From an uncultured Lachnospiraceae bacterium (lineage in GTDB: Bacteria > Bacillota > Clostridia > Lachnospirales > Lachnospiraceae), in assembly GCA_900539175.1 (NCBI GenBank), contig UQAW01000005.1, positions 1-64,000 on the forward strand: DNA of 64,000 bases. The letters run 5' to 3'. Both the position numbers and the translations under genes were made by a program. Of the stretch, positions 25,591-35,324 are shown piece after piece. The stretch's first letter is position 1, and every line of letters starts with the position of its first letter. The notes under the pieces were generated by a model. The model ran no database searches, was not told the origin of the DNA, and saw nothing but the letters and a program-made list of their open reading frames with translations.

Positions 25591-26553
25591 CCTGGTTCTT
25601 GCCAATACCTGTTCTATCGGCATACATAATTCCATTGGATATTCTTCAAAAAGATTTCTTTCCAAAATCAATGAATTATACGCAGGTTTCCAACATGCAT
25701 TAATCACCTCCGGGAAAGCATTGCTTAATTCTTCAAATACCGGAAAATTTCCAACTAATGTTAGTCTGTCCATATCCGGAAATGTTTCAGCTTTGAACCA
25801 CCCTAATGGAATAACCTCGCCTTTCATTAATTGTTCATAGGAAGGTATTTCATCAAATATATTTCTCCATGCATAACCGAAAATAGCTGTATAAAAATAC
25901 ATTTCTTTCTGTTCAGTCAATGCAAAAATTCGATACTTTCCATTATTCTCTATTGCAAACGTATCCCCGCAATGTATATTCGCCGGAAATGATTTTTCTT
26001 CTTCTTGCATCAGCACTGGATTATAAGCCATAGCTTTAGCCATGTCACTGTCCGGATTTTTCTTATAGACTCGTCTGGTTTCCAGAAGCTTTGACAACTT
26101 CAAAGAGGGTTCTGAAGAATAATCTCTTTTGAAATCTTTTTTACTGCCAAAAACCATTCCGTCTACACCTAGAATCTGATTTTTAGCACTCACAGGAACA
26201 CTTACCCTTCCAACCTTTTGAAGCTTAGATTCTCCTAAAAACTCTGCTCCAATATAACATCCTATGTGTCCAATATCCTGCTCTAATAGATTAATTTTCT
26301 TCACTTCAGATGCTTGATATGTATTTTTTAATATACAGCAAAAGACTTGTTCCTTCCACCCTGGCAGTCTGATCCAGTCCAAAATCACTACAATTCTTTT
26401 TCCACTATAATATTTATAGGCAAAACAATCACCTATTTCCATAGATGGAAATGGTCTTTCATAAGAATCATAATCTGTATAACGTTTTCTTGATGTCTTT
26501 CCTGGAGTCTGCTTTAAGAATTTCTTTACTAATATCCGATACTCATTTCCCAC
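25579..26553 (-). CDS. Hypothetical protein with an internal duplication (Imm26-like)
   Basis: A 324-aa soluble protein with two related halves. The first has MEIGDCFAYKYYSGKRIVV and ends in a GRVSVP strand. The second has IHCGDTFAIENNGKYRIFAL and ends LTLVGNFPV. Each half resembles small beta-rich immunity proteins of the Imm26 kind (GDxFAI...GKY), but the resemblance is by pattern only. The best start is GTG at 26553, since GGAGG lies 9 nt upstream; the first in-frame GTG abuts the stop of the previous gene without a site. It follows a membrane protein gene by 60 bases. No matching polymorphic toxin is visible. Confidence 0.5.
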   Translation of the reverse strand: MGNEYRILVKKFLKQTPGKTSRKRYTDYDSYERPFPSMEIGDCFAYKYYSGKRIVVILDWIRLPGWKEQVFCCILKNTYQASEVKKINLLEQDIGHIGCYIGAEFLGESKLQKVGRVSVPVSAKNQILGVDGMVFGSKKDFKRDYSSEPSLKLSKLLETRRVYKKNPDSDMAKAMAYNPVLMQEEEKSFPANIHCGDTFAIENNGKYRIFALTEQKEMYFYTAIFGYAWRNIFDEIPSYEQLMKGEVIPLGWFKAETFPDMDRLTLVGNFPVFEELSNAFPEVINACWKPAYNSLILERNLFEEYPMELCMPIEQVLARTRNFL

Positions 26554-26613
26554 AATTGTATTCCTCCATAAATTGATAAGTTGCCCGACAAATGGGATAC
26601 TTATATGAATCAC

Positions 26614-27705
26614 TTATTTGTCACATTTAAGGTATCCATCTTTGAAAAACATCCTTTGAACCCGTTTGCTATATTTCTGTGGATTTCTTGCTACTATTAC
26701 AGAAGCTATGCAAATAAATAACCACACAAAAAAGAAGATAAGCGTAAATAATGCAATCAGCAAAGAATTTTTATTACTAACTTGATTCACTTCATCAAAT
26801 GACAGAATTGTTTTTCCAGTCGAATTTACTATATTATATATTTGATAACGAATCGGATCGTCATGCTCTTCTTCAAGAACTGTGACATTCATTATTAGTT
26901 TTTGTTCATCTTGAATTGCAGAAATAATATATGTAAAAACATTTTCATATTTCTCATACTTCCATAATTCAAAAGCAGCCTCATTCTGTTTGGATTTTAA
27001 TATTAATGTATCATCATCTATTTCATAAGCGTTAACCTGCAATTCCATCGGGATGGTTTCGTCTTCTGTTACATTATCGAATGCTTCGTATGTTTGCCAA
27101 ACAGGTACTGCTAAAGTAATAATTAATAACATAATGTCAATAAAAATCATCTCTTCTGGCGATTCTAAATTTCCTTTAAAAATATCCCATTTGGGAATAG
27201 CATTATTATATGGCAGGCTCTTTCCCCACGTTTCTTTATATCTTCTCATAACATAGTCTCTAAAATGATAATCATCTATTAATATATAATCTAAAGTAAT
27301 TTTTCTCTTTCCACAGAAAAAAATCCGACTATGGTTTGTTATTTTCGTAGATGTAAGATCACGATAGCAAAAATATCTTCGTTGCCATGGCAGCCACCCC
27401 ACAGTAAAGCCATTTTTATCATATGTAATAATCGTTCCAAGCCACCCATATAGCATACTAATTGCAAGCCAAAGAACACCTGCAAAACATATAGTAACCC
27501 ACAGTTCCTCGTTATCTAATAATGAGAAAACAGTGCCGGCACAAAACATGAAACCACAAATAAATCCAACCCAGCAAACAAAGCTCTTTGGGATTACAAT
27601 CTTTTTGGGGCCTTTGTCCGATTTATTTTTTAACCACAACCAGGTAAACAAGCATATAAAGCAAATTAAAATATATAGAATTATTGTGAGGAAAGCAAAA
27701 ATCAT
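26614..27705 (-). CDS. Hypothetical membrane protein (DUF6560-like)
   Basis: A 363-aa protein with an N-terminal TM, two further TMs around residues 43-90, a short PH-like cytoplasmic region (NGFTVGWLPWQRRYFCY), another TM near 185-205, an extracytoplasmic beta-rich domain and a final TM near 310-335. This layout occurs in uncharacterised clostridial membrane proteins. AGGAG precedes the ATG by 6 nt. No function can be stated. Confidence 0.6.
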   Translation of the reverse strand: MIFAFLTIILYILICFICLFTWLWLKNKSDKGPKKIVIPKSFVCWVGFICGFMFCAGTVFSLLDNEELWVTICFAGVLWLAISMLYGWLGTIITYDKNGFTVGWLPWQRRYFCYRDLTSTKITNHSRIFFCGKRKITLDYILIDDYHFRDYVMRRYKETWGKSLPYNNAIPKWDIFKGNLESPEEMIFIDIMLLIITLAVPVWQTYEAFDNVTEDETIPMELQVNAYEIDDDTLILKSKQNEAAFELWKYEKYENVFTYIISAIQDEQKLIMNVTVLEEEHDDPIRYQIYNIVNSTGKTILSFDEVNQVSNKNSLLIALFTLIFFFVWLFICIASVIVARNPQKYSKRVQRMFFKDGYLKCDK

Positions 27706-27848
27706 ATCGTACTCCTAACTTTATATTTTTTCAACCAAACTATATCTCACAGGTTTTATACCCAAATTTGTCAAAATAAGCAACTGCTTTATTTCTTACA
27801 TTATACCATTTCCGTATATTTTTAAAAAGATATTTGTACTATACGCAC

Positions 27849-27877
27849 AAAAACCCTGAAGCTGCCGCTTCAGGGTT
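27849..27877 (-). terminator. Rho-independent terminator after the FUSC-HAD gene
   Basis: AACCCTGAAGC (27852-27862), a TGCC loop, then GCTTCAGGGTT (27867-27877): a perfect 11-bp stem which, read leftward, runs into TTTTTG. Confidence 0.92.
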
Positions 27878-27926
27878 ATGTAAGATAATTCCTGCTGCCT
27901 TCATAATCTTCCATAGGATTGTGTCT

Positions 27927-29234
27927 TTACTTATGAAACCACTTCAACGGTTCATATTGTTTTTTTAAATCATGAACCACCTGATTCATATCTCCCGGTT
28001 CAACCACCTTATCATATCGTCCCGGAATGCTTCCAAATGTAACTGTCTTTTCCGTCTTCAGCATCTGTTTCAGATACCAGATCATATTCTCCCTTGTAGC
28101 ATTCTTATTATAAATTTTAAGATAAGAATAACCGGGATCATCTTTGGAATCAGATTTTACTACTCGCAATTCTTCCGTAATTCCTGCTTCCTCCAGTACT
28201 TTCCAAAACGCCTCGATCACCGGATTTGGATAAAGCATCATAAAATAAACCACCTCTTCCGTCTCCGGCAGCGGCCGATTCACATAATTTCGGAATGGAG
28301 ATCTGCGCAGATTCCGGATCAGACGGTTCTGCACCTCATCTTCTGTCTTCTCGTAATAGATTACCAGCATATCATCCACAATCACGTTAGAAAAACAAGT
28401 CAGCCCCTGCCTTCTCATCAGATCAAGAATCTGCCTTACTTTTGCACTGGAAATAACATACACCTTCAGGTACATCTTTTCCCGGATATCATAAAGGACA
28501 GCTCCGTCCATCGCAATGACCGGAAGTTTGAGACGGATATCACGCATCGGTTCCATCAAAGACGCCGGTGTACGCATTGTAGATAATGTGAAATTAACCC
28601 CGTCGTCCAACATCCGGTTCAATTCTACTTTACTGTAAGCACTTAAATTTCCGCTCTCATCTAACAAAGTATCGTCCAGTCCGGAAATAAACAGAATATC
28701 TTTTCTCCTCTCTCTTGGAAGTTTAAAACTATTCACTCCGATACCGATAGCAATCCCGATCACCGTATCCAGAAAGCGATTCCATACAAAAAGATAGGGA
28801 TTCAGATCTTCCAGATGATTGACTACAATGCTTAAAAATACGACACAGGAAAAATACGATGCTTCCTTTTTCTTAAGCAGAACTGTCGTGTAAAGGACTA
28901 CAACAATCATTCCTGAAATCACAAAGACATCCACCCACCTGCTATAACATACCGGAATTGTCAGTTCACTCCTGACCAGTAAAAAAAGCAGACCGTAAAG
29001 CGCACCTATGACCGTGCCTATAAACCGTTGTACGGCATTTTTTCTTGTATTAGATGCATACACCTGAATACACCAAAGCGTTGCCAACTGCGAGTAGAAC
29101 ACAATTCCGCTGTTGCCGCGTAAGAATGATACCAGATAGCATAACGCAACTGCAATGGCCGATTTTCCAATTCGAAGACCAATCGGTGGTAACATGTTTT
29201 TTCTTATTTTTTTCCTTTGTTTTTCCCGATTCAT
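27927..29234 (-). CDS. FUSC-like membrane protein fused to a HAD phosphatase
   Basis: A 435-aa two-part protein. Residues up to about 180 form six or so membrane helices in the manner of FUSC / aromatic-acid exporter (ArAE) proteins (opening LPPIGLRIGKSAIAVALCY). The remaining about 250 residues are a Cof-type HAD domain with a variant motif I (FISGLDDTLLDESG), STMRTPASL in the motif II region and a cap. The canonical DxDGT is changed to GLDDT, which keeps only the second Asp, so phosphatase activity is doubtful. The ATG at 29234 is preferred; the in-frame extension upstream is translated from a dispersed repeat (29273-29350). A terminator follows the gene. Confidence 0.75.
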   Translation of the reverse strand: MNREKQRKKIRKNMLPPIGLRIGKSAIAVALCYLVSFLRGNSGIVFYSQLATLWCIQVYASNTRKNAVQRFIGTVIGALYGLLFLLVRSELTIPVCYSRWVDVFVISGMIVVVLYTTVLLKKKEASYFSCVVFLSIVVNHLEDLNPYLFVWNRFLDTVIGIAIGIGVNSFKLPRERRKDILFISGLDDTLLDESGNLSAYSKVELNRMLDDGVNFTLSTMRTPASLMEPMRDIRLKLPVIAMDGAVLYDIREKMYLKVYVISSAKVRQILDLMRRQGLTCFSNVIVDDMLVIYYEKTEDEVQNRLIRNLRRSPFRNYVNRPLPETEEVVYFMMLYPNPVIEAFWKVLEEAGITEELRVVKSDSKDDPGYSYLKIYNKNATRENMIWYLKQMLKTEKTVTFGSIPGRYDKVVEPGDMNQVVHDLKKQYEPLKWFHK

Positions 29235-29272
29235 ATTTTCCGATATTCCCCAAATGTCATTATTAGTATCAT

Positions 29273-29350
29273 ATGATGTTGGGGGGCAAAAAGTATTTTG
29301 CCCCATAATACCTACGAATTGCTACGCACTTTTTGACCCTGATATCATCA
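29273..29350. repeat. Dispersed repeat family A, copy 2 (short)
   Basis: ATGATGTTGGGGGGCAAAAAG at the left and CTTTTTGACCCTGATATCAT at the right are inverted terminal repeats; the middle keeps GAATTGCTACGCA, a worn form of the GGATTGCTCCGCA core. It supplies a false N-terminal extension to the gene at 27927-29234. Confidence 0.75.
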
Positions 29351-29358
29351 TATAAAAC

Positions 29359-29922
29359 TTAGATCCGGTGATATTCTTCCAGTGTAAGTCCCGTCAGCGC
29401 CAGATATAAAGACAGCGATTTTCCCACATACCGGATATGCCATGGCTCATAGGCATATCCAGTGATCTCTTCCTTCCCTTTGGGATAACGGATAATAAAT
29501 CCGAACATCGGGGCATATACTGCCAGCCATTTTCCCTCTGGTGTCTCACCGAAGATTTCCTCCAGTTCCAGCCCCACAGACGGGGCAGAAACATCCAGCG
29601 CCAACCCGGTCTGGTGCTCGCTTGCACCCGGTCTTGCCACATATAATTCCACTTCCGCTGCCGGGGACTCTTTCATCCGCGTTTCATAAATCTCTTTCTG
29701 CCTCTGATACGAACGATACCCTGAGATTCCAAACAACAGATGACCGAAGGATTTTCCATATTCAATCAAACGTCCTGCTGCCTCTGCTGCCGCACGGCAT
29801 AACATCCGCTTCTCCTCTCCAACCTCCGCACAGAATGGAAACCTGCAAACTGCCAGATCTTCCGGAACGTAACAGGCATCCAGCGGATGCTCCCGATTGA
29901 CAAGTGTTGTATAATGCTGCAT
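29359..29922 (-). CDS. VanY/M15-family D,D-carboxypeptidase-like protein
   Basis: A 187-aa zinc peptidase of the M15B type that trims D-Ala-D-Ala-type peptides. The zinc-site motifs are intact: GYRSYQRQKEIYE, ASEHQTGLALDVS (SxHxxGxAxD) and EPWHIRYVG. There is no signal peptide or membrane anchor, so a cytosolic role (peptide or precursor turnover) or a non-classical route is implied. GGAGGGG sits 6 nt before the ATG at 29922. Confidence 0.85.
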   Translation of the reverse strand: MQHYTTLVNREHPLDACYVPEDLAVCRFPFCAEVGEEKRMLCRAAAEAAGRLIEYGKSFGHLLFGISGYRSYQRQKEIYETRMKESPAAEVELYVARPGASEHQTGLALDVSAPSVGLELEEIFGETPEGKWLAVYAPMFGFIIRYPKGKEEITGYAYEPWHIRYVGKSLSLYLALTGLTLEEYHRI

Positions 29923-29999
29923 AAAAATCCCCTCCCATTCCATACTCAGCGGAAGCATTCTCCTATGAGTATATGAATGGAAAGGGACGATTTATGACT

Positions 30000-31469
30000 T
30001 TATCGTTCCTGAAGTGCTTTCATGCTCATCTCTTCCAACAACTCTGTCTTAATCTTATAAAGTTTATCTGACAAATCCACATACACATTCTGGGGATTCA
30101 CAAGACGCCTGGACTCCTCCCACAACGTATCCTTCTCTTTTGTACAGATATCCCGGATCTCCATCACAGACGGAGAAGTATAAACACAATTTCCTTTCTG
30201 GAAGATTGGAACCAGTAATTCTCTCAAAGAATACGTACCGCCTTTTACCTTCGTCTTCTTCCATGTCTCCAACGGATCGAACAAAATCATATCCTGAGAT
30301 TCGTCAAAGGTCTCTTCCGCCAGACAGATCAGGTCCGCACGGATCTTTCCGGTTTTCTTATCATAAATTCGATAAATCGTCTTATTGCCGGGATTCGTAA
30401 CTTTTTCCCAATTCTCGGACAGCTTGATCTTCGGAGTAAATTCCGCATCGCTGGAGTTTTTGATTGCCGCCAGTTTATAAACACCGCCAAATGCCGACCA
30501 GTTACTGGAAGTAATCAGATTCGTTCCCACTCCCCAGGAATTAATCTTCGCCCCCTGGGTCTTCAGACTGTCAATCAGATATTCATCCAGATCACTGGAC
30601 GCAGAAATCACAGCATCTTCAAACCCTTCCGCCGCCAACATCTCGTAAGCCTTCTTAGACAGATATGCAAGGTCACCACTGTCAATACGGATTCCGTAAC
30701 CCTTCATATCAACACCTGCCTCCCGCATCTCCTTAAATACACGAATCGCATTTGGAATGCCGGATTCCAGCACATCATACGTATCTACCAGCAAGATACA
30801 AGCCCTCGGATACAACTGGGCGTACGTCTTGAATGCCGTATATTCATCCGGGAAGCTCATAATCCAGCTATGTGCATGAGTTCCTTTTACCGGCACATCA
30901 AACATCTGTCCTGTCAGTACATTGGAAGTACCGATACATCCGCCGATCATAGCCGCCCTTGCACCATAGATTCCGGCATCCGGACCCTGTGCACGACGCA
31001 GACCAAATTCCATGATCCCGTCCCCCTTAGCTGCATAACATACTCTCGCCGCCTTGGTCGCAATCAGACACTGGTGGTTGATAATATTCAAAAGCGCGGT
31101 CTCCACAAGCTGTGCTTCCATCACCGGCGCGATTACCTTCACAAGCGGTTCACGCGGAAAGACTACCGTTCCTTCCGGCACGGCATAAATATCACCAGTA
31201 AAATGAAATCCTCTTAAATATTCCAGAAAATCCTCATCAAAAATCTGCAGCCCTCTCAGATAATCAACATCATCCGGTGTGAAATGCAGATCCCGGATAT
31301 ATTCAATCACCTGCTCAAGTCCCGCCATAACTGCATACGCTCCGTCGCAGGGATTCTTGCGGTAAAATGCATCAAACACCACCACCTGATCCGTCGGATT
31401 TTTAAAATATCCCTGCATCATTGTCAGTTCATATAAATCTGTTAATAAAGTTAAATTCAGTGCTCTCAT
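30000..31469 (-). CDS. pncB: Nicotinate phosphoribosyltransferase
   Basis: A 489-aa NAD-salvage enzyme joining nicotinate and PRPP to nicotinate mononucleotide with ATP. Family features are LTDLYELTMMQGYF at the N-terminus, FGLRRAQGPDAG, GTHAHSWIMSFPDE around the substrate His, and IRIDSGDLAYLSKK. Length is typical of the Gram-positive clade. GGAGG lies 7 nt before the ATG. It appears monocistronic. Confidence 0.96.
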   Translation of the reverse strand: MRALNLTLLTDLYELTMMQGYFKNPTDQVVVFDAFYRKNPCDGAYAVMAGLEQVIEYIRDLHFTPDDVDYLRGLQIFDEDFLEYLRGFHFTGDIYAVPEGTVVFPREPLVKVIAPVMEAQLVETALLNIINHQCLIATKAARVCYAAKGDGIMEFGLRRAQGPDAGIYGARAAMIGGCIGTSNVLTGQMFDVPVKGTHAHSWIMSFPDEYTAFKTYAQLYPRACILLVDTYDVLESGIPNAIRVFKEMREAGVDMKGYGIRIDSGDLAYLSKKAYEMLAAEGFEDAVISASSDLDEYLIDSLKTQGAKINSWGVGTNLITSSNWSAFGGVYKLAAIKNSSDAEFTPKIKLSENWEKVTNPGNKTIYRIYDKKTGKIRADLICLAEETFDESQDMILFDPLETWKKTKVKGGTYSLRELLVPIFQKGNCVYTSPSVMEIRDICTKEKDTLWEESRRLVNPQNVYVDLSDKLYKIKTELLEEMSMKALQER

Positions 31470-31573
31470 AAAATGCCTCCGTATCCGCCTTTCCCTATCG
31501 TAACCTTTGCCTCACTGTATCCTGCGGCAGTTTTCACCCATTATAGCACCGCACTGAAAAAAATACAACCAAT

Positions 31574-34500
31574 TCAGCATCCTCTTTTCCGCATACGTTC
31601 CATTGCCTTCCTGCACGTATTTTTACATCTGCATCCGATTCCCTGCCGGATTACCCGGAAAATTCCCCACATTCCGGATTCCACATCCCATTTCAGACTT
31701 CCGGACCGATAGAGATAATCCCCCGGACAGGATGCTCCTTCTTCCAGTTCCATGTCAAATCGGTTTCCCACACTGATTGCTCCCTGCAGGGGAATTACTC
31801 TGGAATAACAGTCTTTTGGCTGCCCCTTCCACATGTGCCCGTGCACGGCAAATCCCACATTCCGCGGTTTGTCTGCAGGCATCATTGTCCGGAAAATGAC
31901 ACGGTCTCCGGCATAAGCCCGGAAGATGGGGGTAGCCGGATCTCCGTGTACTTTGCTGCTGAATACATTTGAAATACGCCGGTCCCGTTTCAGACGGTTG
32001 GCAAACCGTTCTGACCGATAGTTATAGCCCTTTTCTCCGGTATCTTCCGCATCCACCATCTCCTCTTCCTGACCCTGTGCAGTCTTGATTAATTGACCGT
32101 CAGCATCCAGAAGACGGATTCCATTCTGGATAAAAATCACAAATTCCCGAAAGGTCTCCACACCCGGTGCGGTAATCACCGCCTGTTCCTCATAGACTCC
32201 CTTCCTCAGTGTAAAATTCCGATACCATTTCGCAGCGGCCGGCTCAATAATAATTGCCCCGAATAATCCATGATACCGATGATTGCGCAGATCACCGAAA
32301 GACTGCAGGATACAGGAACCATACTCCTGATCGGCATGCCAGAGGTACTTGATGCTCTCACCGGGACGGACCGTCTGTTCTCTATTATTATATCCCACAT
32401 TGATACCGGAATCGCAGACCGCATCATATTGAAGAAACTGGGGATTCAAAGAGACACGCCTGGACGGCTGATGCTTCCGATCCAACGGAACACGGGGATA
32501 ATCAAAATACGGAACGTCCGGACCCAACATGTTGTGAAGGGTCACTTCGATCCAGTCTCCGGCGTTGGCGCGGAGAATCAGTGGTTTCGGCGGACATTTC
32601 CCGCAGAGTACCTGTTCTGCCTCCTCTGCCGGAACAAAGATCAATCCATCTGGATCATGATCTCCATAGCCATTATAAAGAAGATCTGTCTGTATTGCCG
32701 CTATCTCATATCGCCGTACCACAGAATTCCTTCCGGGACAAGGCGGAATCGGCAGAATACGTTCCTTTCCGCGGCACAGCGGCTTCAGACAAGCCTGTTC
32801 TTTGTCATAAGCACGGATAATACCCCAAAGTCCCAGCCATGCATCATCAATACCGCCGGAATAGTAGAGATAATCACCAGGCCCATAATTTTTCCTGATG
32901 TTTAAGTTAAACGCCTCGGATATCCCAAGACTCTGTGAGGCAGAAAGCGGAGAATGAACATCTGCGATTTCTTTTCTCCAGGACATTCCTGTAACATTCA
33001 GGACGTGCTGTTCCTCATGAGCTCCGTCTAACAGTCTGATCATCAGTTCATCCCCCGGATACGTTTCCAAAATCGGTGTGTCCGGATCTCCGTGGTGATA
33101 CGAACTGAAGATATAGGCGGGATCCGAATGTTCTCCGAGCCGTTCACGCATCGGTTCACAACGGTAGTTGATACCCATAACGCCGGGGTCATCATGGGAA
33201 CCCGGAACTTCCGGCGGATTTAATGGATTTCCGTCTTTATCAAACAACAATGCAAAATCGTGTAAAAATAACGCAAACTCCCGGAAAGAACTGCCGTCAC
33301 TTCTGCGGATTACCGCCCTCGTTCCTGACCGCAGCTCCTCCCCCGTCCGTATATCATGGAAGGTGGCACCTGCCTCTTCCACAATCAAAGCCCCGAACAT
33401 TCCATGCTGCTGATGGGTATTTGCAAACAGATGATCATGGAAAAACACGGTTCTCAACTCTGTATTGGCAAAAAAGCGTTCCACCAAAGTTTCATATCTT
33501 CTGGCACCGGCGATATTGTTCCATCCATTGGCGGCTCCATCAGAAACAATGGTATCAAACTTTACAAGATGGATATGATACCCCACGATATCCGTCAAAG
33601 TCTTCATCTGAAATGGACTCTCCTCAATATATTCGGGCAGCAGGTTTGTAAACCGGATTTCAATGCAGTCACCCGCATTGGCTCTTATCACCAACGGTTC
33701 CGCCTGTATCTGTCCAGTCTCCACCTTATGAATATATGCTTCCAGTCCTCCATGTTTTTCCAGCTCTTCCTTCAGTACGAAGAATCTGCCCTGGGGATCG
33801 TGCCATCCATGCCGATTATAAGTCACCTTCGCCTGGATCGCCGCTATTTCAAACACTTTCACCTTATCGTTCCCATCCGCACAGCCACATCTGCTGTCCG
33901 TATGGCAGGGACAGGTATCTGTGTAAAGCGCCCCCGGCTCATACGCCTTCACAAAATTTGCCTTTTCCAGCGGAGTCGGTTCCCTCGTTGGATTTCCATC
34001 GGCATCCAGTATCCCAAGAGGCGGCTGAAGCGGTCTTTGTCCCGGCTCCCCATTGATAAAGTTGGGATACCCCGGATGCTCCCTGTCTTTCTTCGGCGGA
34101 CATACTCTGTCTTTTAACGGCAGTAATGCAGGAATTGCAGTTCCATCCGGCAGCTTCCCGGTTCCGTCCTGCAGGCGGTCATAAATCCTCCAAAGGGTCC
34201 ACATTCCTTCATGAAAGTGAGGATACAGGTGACAGTGGAAGATCGCATCCCCAATCATGCCATTCAAGCTTCCGGCTCCATGCAGAATATCCAGAGTATA
34301 ACACTCCTGGGGACTTATAGAAATGGAATCCAGAATCGTGGAGACGGGATTATCACTCTCCAGCCTCCACTGATGATTGTGAAGATGAAATACATGAGTT
34401 TCCTTGATTCCTCCATGCACCAGCCGAATTTTTGCCGGGTCTCCCACATACGCCTTTGGTATCGGCGGCGCCGGATCTCCATATACCCAGGAACTCATAG

Positions 34501-35257
34501 AAATGTCTTCCCCCTGATCTCCGGGATCTTCTGTCAGCGGCAGCCTGTTTCTCATAGGTTCCGATCGATAACTGATTCCGGTCGTGGATGCAGGAAGCCC
34601 TGTATGGGGATCTGTCGGCACACCCCCGTCCTTTGTCCGGATCTCCAGTTCATCATGAAAGAATACTGCATATTCCCGAAAAGCCGGATGGAACGGATGA
34701 TAGATATCTGCAAAAAGTCCGCTTTCTAACTCCTCTCCTGTCTCCGGATCAAACCAGACCGCTTCCGGTTCCTCAACAATGACCGCTCCAAACAAACCAT
34801 GTATATTGGTACCTTCCTCCCCACTTCTCGTGTCTCCCATATCGTGAAACAGAAAGACCCCCTCTCTGTCCGCATACCAGGTATAAGTAATCTGATTCCC
34901 GGTGGTACTGTCCGAATTTCTACCCACATTCGCCCCGTCCGAAGTCTGAACATCATAGCCCAGTCCCTGAACATGCATGGATAATCTTCGTTTCAGGGAA
35001 TGGTGGAAATGCACCTGCACTTCATCTCCCAGATTCACACGGATAACCAGAGGCTTTACCTCTTCATAAGGCTGAGGCACAGACTTATGAAAATTCTCCA
35101 ACGCGCCCGCTTTTATCCTCTTGGCATCTTTCTGAAGTACATACAGCAATCCATTGGGATCATGATCCCCATACTTATTATAGACAATCGGAACTTCAAT
35201 CGCTTCAATATCAAAGATTCGTAATCTTCCCCGACGGGGATAATTACTCAACTCCAT
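31574..35257 (-). CDS. Giant multicopper oxidase with three two-domain cupredoxin units
   Basis: A 1227-aa protein made of three successive two-domain laccase-like units, hence about six cupredoxin domains as in ceruloplasmin. Unit 1 ends with intact copper motifs: HVFHLHNH (288-295) and HCHLYPHFHEGM (341-352; type 1 Cu ligands C342, H347, M352). Unit 2 begins with HIH (561-563) and HDH (607-609), but its own C-terminal motifs are worn (HVLNVTG; YYSGGID). Unit 3 keeps only scattered His (AVHGHMW). One complete trinuclear site could form between domains 2 and 3. Each unit opens similarly (FDIEAI.VPIVYNKYGDHDP; FEIAAIQAKVTYNRHGWHDP). No signal peptide is seen. GGAGGGG precedes the ATG. Neighbour DUF2935 lies 67 bases upstream on the same strand. 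The substrate is unknown; metal oxidation or spore coat are guesses. Confidence 0.85.
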   Translation of the reverse strand: MELSNYPRRGRLRIFDIEAIEVPIVYNKYGDHDPNGLLYVLQKDAKRIKAGALENFHKSVPQPYEEVKPLVIRVNLGDEVQVHFHHSLKRRLSMHVQGLGYDVQTSDGANVGRNSDSTTGNQITYTWYADREGVFLFHDMGDTRSGEEGTNIHGLFGAVIVEEPEAVWFDPETGEELESGLFADIYHPFHPAFREYAVFFHDELEIRTKDGGVPTDPHTGLPASTTGISYRSEPMRNRLPLTEDPGDQGEDISMSSWVYGDPAPPIPKAYVGDPAKIRLVHGGIKETHVFHLHNHQWRLESDNPVSTILDSISISPQECYTLDILHGAGSLNGMIGDAIFHCHLYPHFHEGMWTLWRIYDRLQDGTGKLPDGTAIPALLPLKDRVCPPKKDREHPGYPNFINGEPGQRPLQPPLGILDADGNPTREPTPLEKANFVKAYEPGALYTDTCPCHTDSRCGCADGNDKVKVFEIAAIQAKVTYNRHGWHDPQGRFFVLKEELEKHGGLEAYIHKVETGQIQAEPLVIRANAGDCIEIRFTNLLPEYIEESPFQMKTLTDIVGYHIHLVKFDTIVSDGAANGWNNIAGARRYETLVERFFANTELRTVFFHDHLFANTHQQHGMFGALIVEEAGATFHDIRTGEELRSGTRAVIRRSDGSSFREFALFLHDFALLFDKDGNPLNPPEVPGSHDDPGVMGINYRCEPMRERLGEHSDPAYIFSSYHHGDPDTPILETYPGDELMIRLLDGAHEEQHVLNVTGMSWRKEIADVHSPLSASQSLGISEAFNLNIRKNYGPGDYLYYSGGIDDAWLGLWGIIRAYDKEQACLKPLCRGKERILPIPPCPGRNSVVRRYEIAAIQTDLLYNGYGDHDPDGLIFVPAEEAEQVLCGKCPPKPLILRANAGDWIEVTLHNMLGPDVPYFDYPRVPLDRKHQPSRRVSLNPQFLQYDAVCDSGINVGYNNREQTVRPGESIKYLWHADQEYGSCILQSFGDLRNHRYHGLFGAIIIEPAAAKWYRNFTLRKGVYEEQAVITAPGVETFREFVIFIQNGIRLLDADGQLIKTAQGQEEEMVDAEDTGEKGYNYRSERFANRLKRDRRISNVFSSKVHGDPATPIFRAYAGDRVIFRTMMPADKPRNVGFAVHGHMWKGQPKDCYSRVIPLQGAISVGNRFDMELEEGASCPGDYLYRSGSLKWDVESGMWGIFRVIRQGIGCRCKNTCRKAMERMRKRGC

Positions 35258-35324
35258 AGACTCCCCTCCATTCTACACCTCACCACTCCTAATTTCATCG
35301 AATTCTCCTTCCCCACTGCGGGCA

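Noticed and set aside
33356..34117. 253-codon plus-strand frame
   Set aside because: Antisense shadow of the multicopper oxidase gene; no start signal and no known motifs.
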